From contig UQHQ01000054.1 in assembly GCA_900540945.1 (NCBI GenBank), forward strand, positions 1 to 6,444: 6,444 bases of DNA. Reading direction: 5' to 3'. Every line of letters starts with the position of its first letter. The stretch's first letter is position 1. Under the pieces are notes generated by a model. That model was not told the DNA's origin, did not search any database, and saw nothing but the letters and a program-made list of their open reading frames with translations. Below are positions 4,670 to 6,444 of the stretch, one piece after another. A program made the position numbers and the translations under genes. This DNA comes from an uncultured Collinsella sp. (lineage in GTDB: Bacteria > Actinomycetota > Coriobacteriia > Coriobacteriales > Coriobacteriaceae).

Positions 4670-4840
4670 TGTTGTGGCCGGGGGAGTGAGTCTTCCGTTC
4701 TTTTCACTAATCGATCGATTCGTCCCAGGAGGCTCGAGCCCGAGAGGGAGCGAGCGTTTTGGGGTGTGGCTGTGGCGTTGTTTGCCTCGAATGACAGCTT
4801 TGGGCGTATCATCGTGGGCATCTCGCAAAACCTCGTTGCA

Positions 4841-4847
4841 AGGGAGG
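4841..4847 (+). promoter_or_regulatory. Strong ribosome-binding site for the alpha-glucosidase
   Basis: AGGGAGG lies 8 nt before the ATG at 4856. It is a near-ideal Shine-Dalgarno sequence and fixes the start; the next in-frame ATG (4889) has no such site. Confidence 0.85.
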
Positions 4848-4855
4848 CTCACCCC

Positions 4856-6444
4856 ATGGCTGCAGAAAAGTCCTCTTCGCGCTCATGGATGTCCGATGCC
4901 GCGATCTATCAGATCTACCCGCGTTCGTTTAAGGATTCGACCGGTTCGGGTCTGGGCGATATCGCGGGCATTGCCCAGCAGATGGACTATCTTGAGCGGC
5001 TGGGCATCGAGGCCATCTGGCTGAGCCCGTTTTACCCTTCGCCTCTTGTCGATGGCGGCTATGATGTGGCGGACTACTGCGATGTCGACCCACGTCTCGG
5101 CTCGCTTGACGATTTCGATGACATGATCGCTGCGGCTCACGCGCGCGGCATCAAGGTCATCGTCGATATCGTGCCCAACCATTCATCCAACCAGCACCCC
5201 TGGTTCAAAGCCGCTCTTGCCGCCGGCCCCGGATCGCCCGAGCGCGCCCGTTATATCTTCCGCGATGGTCGCGGCGAGCATGGCGAGCTGCCTCCCACCA
5301 ATTGGAATGCCAACTTTGGCGGCCCCGCCTGGACGCGTGTTGCGGACGGTCAATGGTATCTGCACATGTTTACGCCCGAGCAGCCGGACTTTGACTGGTC
5401 ATGCCCCGAGGTTCACGCGTTCTTTTGCGACGTCCTGGCGTTTTGGAGCGATCGAGGCGTCGATGGCTTTCGCATCGATGTGGCGCACGGTCTCGCCAAG
5501 GATCTCGACCGCGATGACCTCGACCGGTGGCATCTCGCCGAGGGCGATGACATGGTTGACGACGGCACCCATCCGCTGTGGGACCGCAACGAGGTCCACG
5601 AGATCTATCGCGAGTGGCGCCGCGTGTTCGACCGCTATAATCCGCCGCGCAGCGCCGTTGCCGAGGCGTGGGTGCTGCCTGAGCGCCAGTATCTCTATGC
5701 GCGTCCCAGCGAGCTTGGCCAGACATTCAACTTTGAGTTTGCCAAGGCCACTTGGACCTATGATGACATGCACGCTGCAATCGAGGAGGGCTTGAAGGCA
5801 GCTATCGAATCCGATTCCGCCTCGACCTGGGTACTCTCCAACCACGACGTGCCGCGCGTGGCGACGCGCTATGCCCTGCCGCAAATCAAGGCGACGCGCT
5901 ACCACCAGATTGCGCTCGACTGGCTCTTACGCGACGGGTCGTCTTATGACGAGGACCGTGAACTCGGCGAGCGCCGCGCGCGGGCGGCCCTTTTGCTTGA
6001 ACTGGCGCTTCCGGGCTCGGCATACGTGTATCAGGGTGAGGAGCTCGGTCTTTTTGAGGTGGCTGATATCCCGTGGACTGCACTCGAAGATCCCAGTGCA
6101 ACCAATACGCGCGGACCGAAGCGCGAGAAGGGGCGCGACGGCTGTCGTGTGCCCCTGCCGTGGGTAGCGGCGGACGATCCCGCGCAGGGCGGATCGTTTG
6201 GGTTTTCGCCGGCGGACGCTGATGCGGCGCCCCATCTGCCGCAGCCTGCATGGTTTTCCGATTATGCTGCCGATAGGGAAGAAACGGACCCGACATCGAT
6301 GCTTGCGCTCTATCGTGACGCCCTCTGGCTGCGGCGCAAGCTGCGCGGGTGCGCCAACGATCTTGCGTGGCTCGATCTTGACGGGCGCACCGGTCTTGCG
6401 GATGGTGCCGAGGGCGCTGAGGGCGGCGTCATCGTTTTTGAAAA
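4856..6444 (+). CDS. GH13 alpha-glucosidase (oligo-1,6-/alpha-1,4-glucosidase type), 3' end outside window
   Basis: The frame is open from ATG 4856 to the window edge: 529 codons plus two bases. It begins MAAEKSSSRSWMSDAAIYQIYPRSFKDSTG, the typical N-terminus of intracellular GH13 alpha-glucosidases; no signal peptide is seen. The four conserved GH13 regions are present: I, DIVPNH (D104, N108, H109); II, GFRIDVAHG with nucleophile D208; III, AEAW with acid/base E270; IV, LSNHD with D331. The TIM barrel therefore looks complete, and the visible end (GGVIVFE) falls in the C-terminal beta domain. Relatives are usually about 550-600 residues, so only a short tail is missing. It would release glucose from the non-reducing ends of maltose or isomaltose-type oligosaccharides in the cytoplasm. 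Val209 after the nucleophile is the residue found in alpha-1,6-active members, but actinobacterial enzymes of mixed specificity also carry it. A trehalose-linked or sucrose-linked GH13 role is less likely but not excluded. Confidence 0.93.
   Translation, partial: MAAEKSSSRSWMSDAAIYQIYPRSFKDSTGSGLGDIAGIAQQMDYLERLGIEAIWLSPFYPSPLVDGGYDVADYCDVDPRLGSLDDFDDMIAAAHARGIKVIVDIVPNHSSNQHPWFKAALAAGPGSPERARYIFRDGRGEHGELPPTNWNANFGGPAWTRVADGQWYLHMFTPEQPDFDWSCPEVHAFFCDVLAFWSDRGVDGFRIDVAHGLAKDLDRDDLDRWHLAEGDDMVDDGTHPLWDRNEVHEIYREWRRVFDRYNPPRSAVAEAWVLPERQYLYARPSELGQTFNFEFAKATWTYDDMHAAIEEGLKAAIESDSASTWVLSNHDVPRVATRYALPQIKATRYHQIALDWLLRDGSSYDEDRELGERRARAALLLELALPGSAYVYQGEELGLFEVADIPWTALEDPSATNTRGPKREKGRDGCRVPLPWVAADDPAQGGSFGFSPADADAAPHLPQPAWFSDYAADREETDPTSMLALYRDALWLRRKLRGCANDLAWLDLDGRTGLADGAEGAEGGVIVFE

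Larger units (their letters stand above)
4554..4855 (+). promoter_or_regulatory. 302-bp non-coding leader of the alpha-glucosidase gene
   Basis: No convincing gene lies here. Besides the inverted repeat at 4565-4669 it contains a perfect 12-bp palindrome AATCGATCGATT (4709-4720), a possible operator, and a 10-bp palindrome GGCTCGAGCC (4731-4740). A candidate promoter is TTGCCT (4782-4787) with TATCAT (4807-4812, 5 of 6 to consensus), but its 19-nt spacer is long. It would give a leader of roughly 37 nt. Sugar-hydrolase genes of this type are often controlled by LacI-family repressors, but the palindrome lacks their usual central CG, so that link is speculative. Confidence 0.35.

Noticed and set aside
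4709..4720. LacI-family operator
   Set aside because: The palindrome AATCGATCGATT is perfect but lacks the usual central CG, and no regulator gene is visible; it is kept only as part of the leader description.
4535..4852. Minus-strand 105-residue open frame opposite the leader
   Set aside because: It has low-complexity, arginine/proline-rich composition and no ribosome site, and it runs through the tRNA terminator.
4554..4855. T-box or other known riboswitch before the glucosidase
   Set aside because: I could find no T-box sequence, specifier arrangement or recognisable aptamer core, and this gene class is not known for such control.

Overview
The window looks like a high-GC Gram-positive chromosome, most likely a gut Coriobacteriia (Collinsella-like) actinobacterium. 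This rests on general character: GC-rich codon use, PPM-phosphatase/STAS regulators, an actinobacterial-style GH13 alpha-glucosidase and compact tRNA genes with encoded CCA. No marker gene was available to prove it.

Layout, left to right. (1) 1-195: the 3' tail of an Opp/Dpp-type peptide ABC transporter ATPase, with an in-frame stop at 4-6 that suggests a frameshift just inside the window. (2) 196-788: a roughly 590-bp non-coding stretch dominated by two long nested palindromes (212-338 and 520-644). They lie in opposite orientation and have the same architecture: a 28/29-bp perfect outer stem, 12-nt + 12-nt conserved internal segments, a 14/15-bp perfect inner stem, and an apical loop with a shared CGAAG-GCG core. 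The stems differ in sequence but remain fully paired, which is covariation. This is the most unusual thing in the window. Three smaller hairpins sit between them, and a tRNA promoter follows. (3) 789-911: tRNA-Leu(GAG) and its terminator. (4) 938-4111: a two-gene partner-switching signalling module. The first gene is a 781-aa PAS-GAF-PPM (RsbU/SpoIIE-type) phosphatase. The second is a 248-aa protein that joins a STAS anti-sigma-factor antagonist to an anti-sigma-type HATPase kinase in one chain. No sigma factor is present here. (5) 4157-4553: a promoter with the same upstream palindrome as the tRNA-Leu promoter, then tRNA-Gly(GCC), tRNA-Cys(GCA) and an identical second tRNA-Gly(GCC), each followed by a terminator-like hairpin. 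(6) 4554-4855: a 302-bp leader with an imperfect nested inverted repeat. (7) 4856-6444: a GH13 alpha-glucosidase, open at the right edge (529 residues visible), with all catalytic motifs intact.

How they fit together: the phosphatase and the STAS-kinase fusion are plausibly one circuit. The PAS/GAF input would control dephosphorylation of the STAS serine, and the fused kinase would rephosphorylate it. The transporter tail, tRNAs and glucosidase are housekeeping or nutrient-uptake neighbours with no visible mechanistic link to that module.
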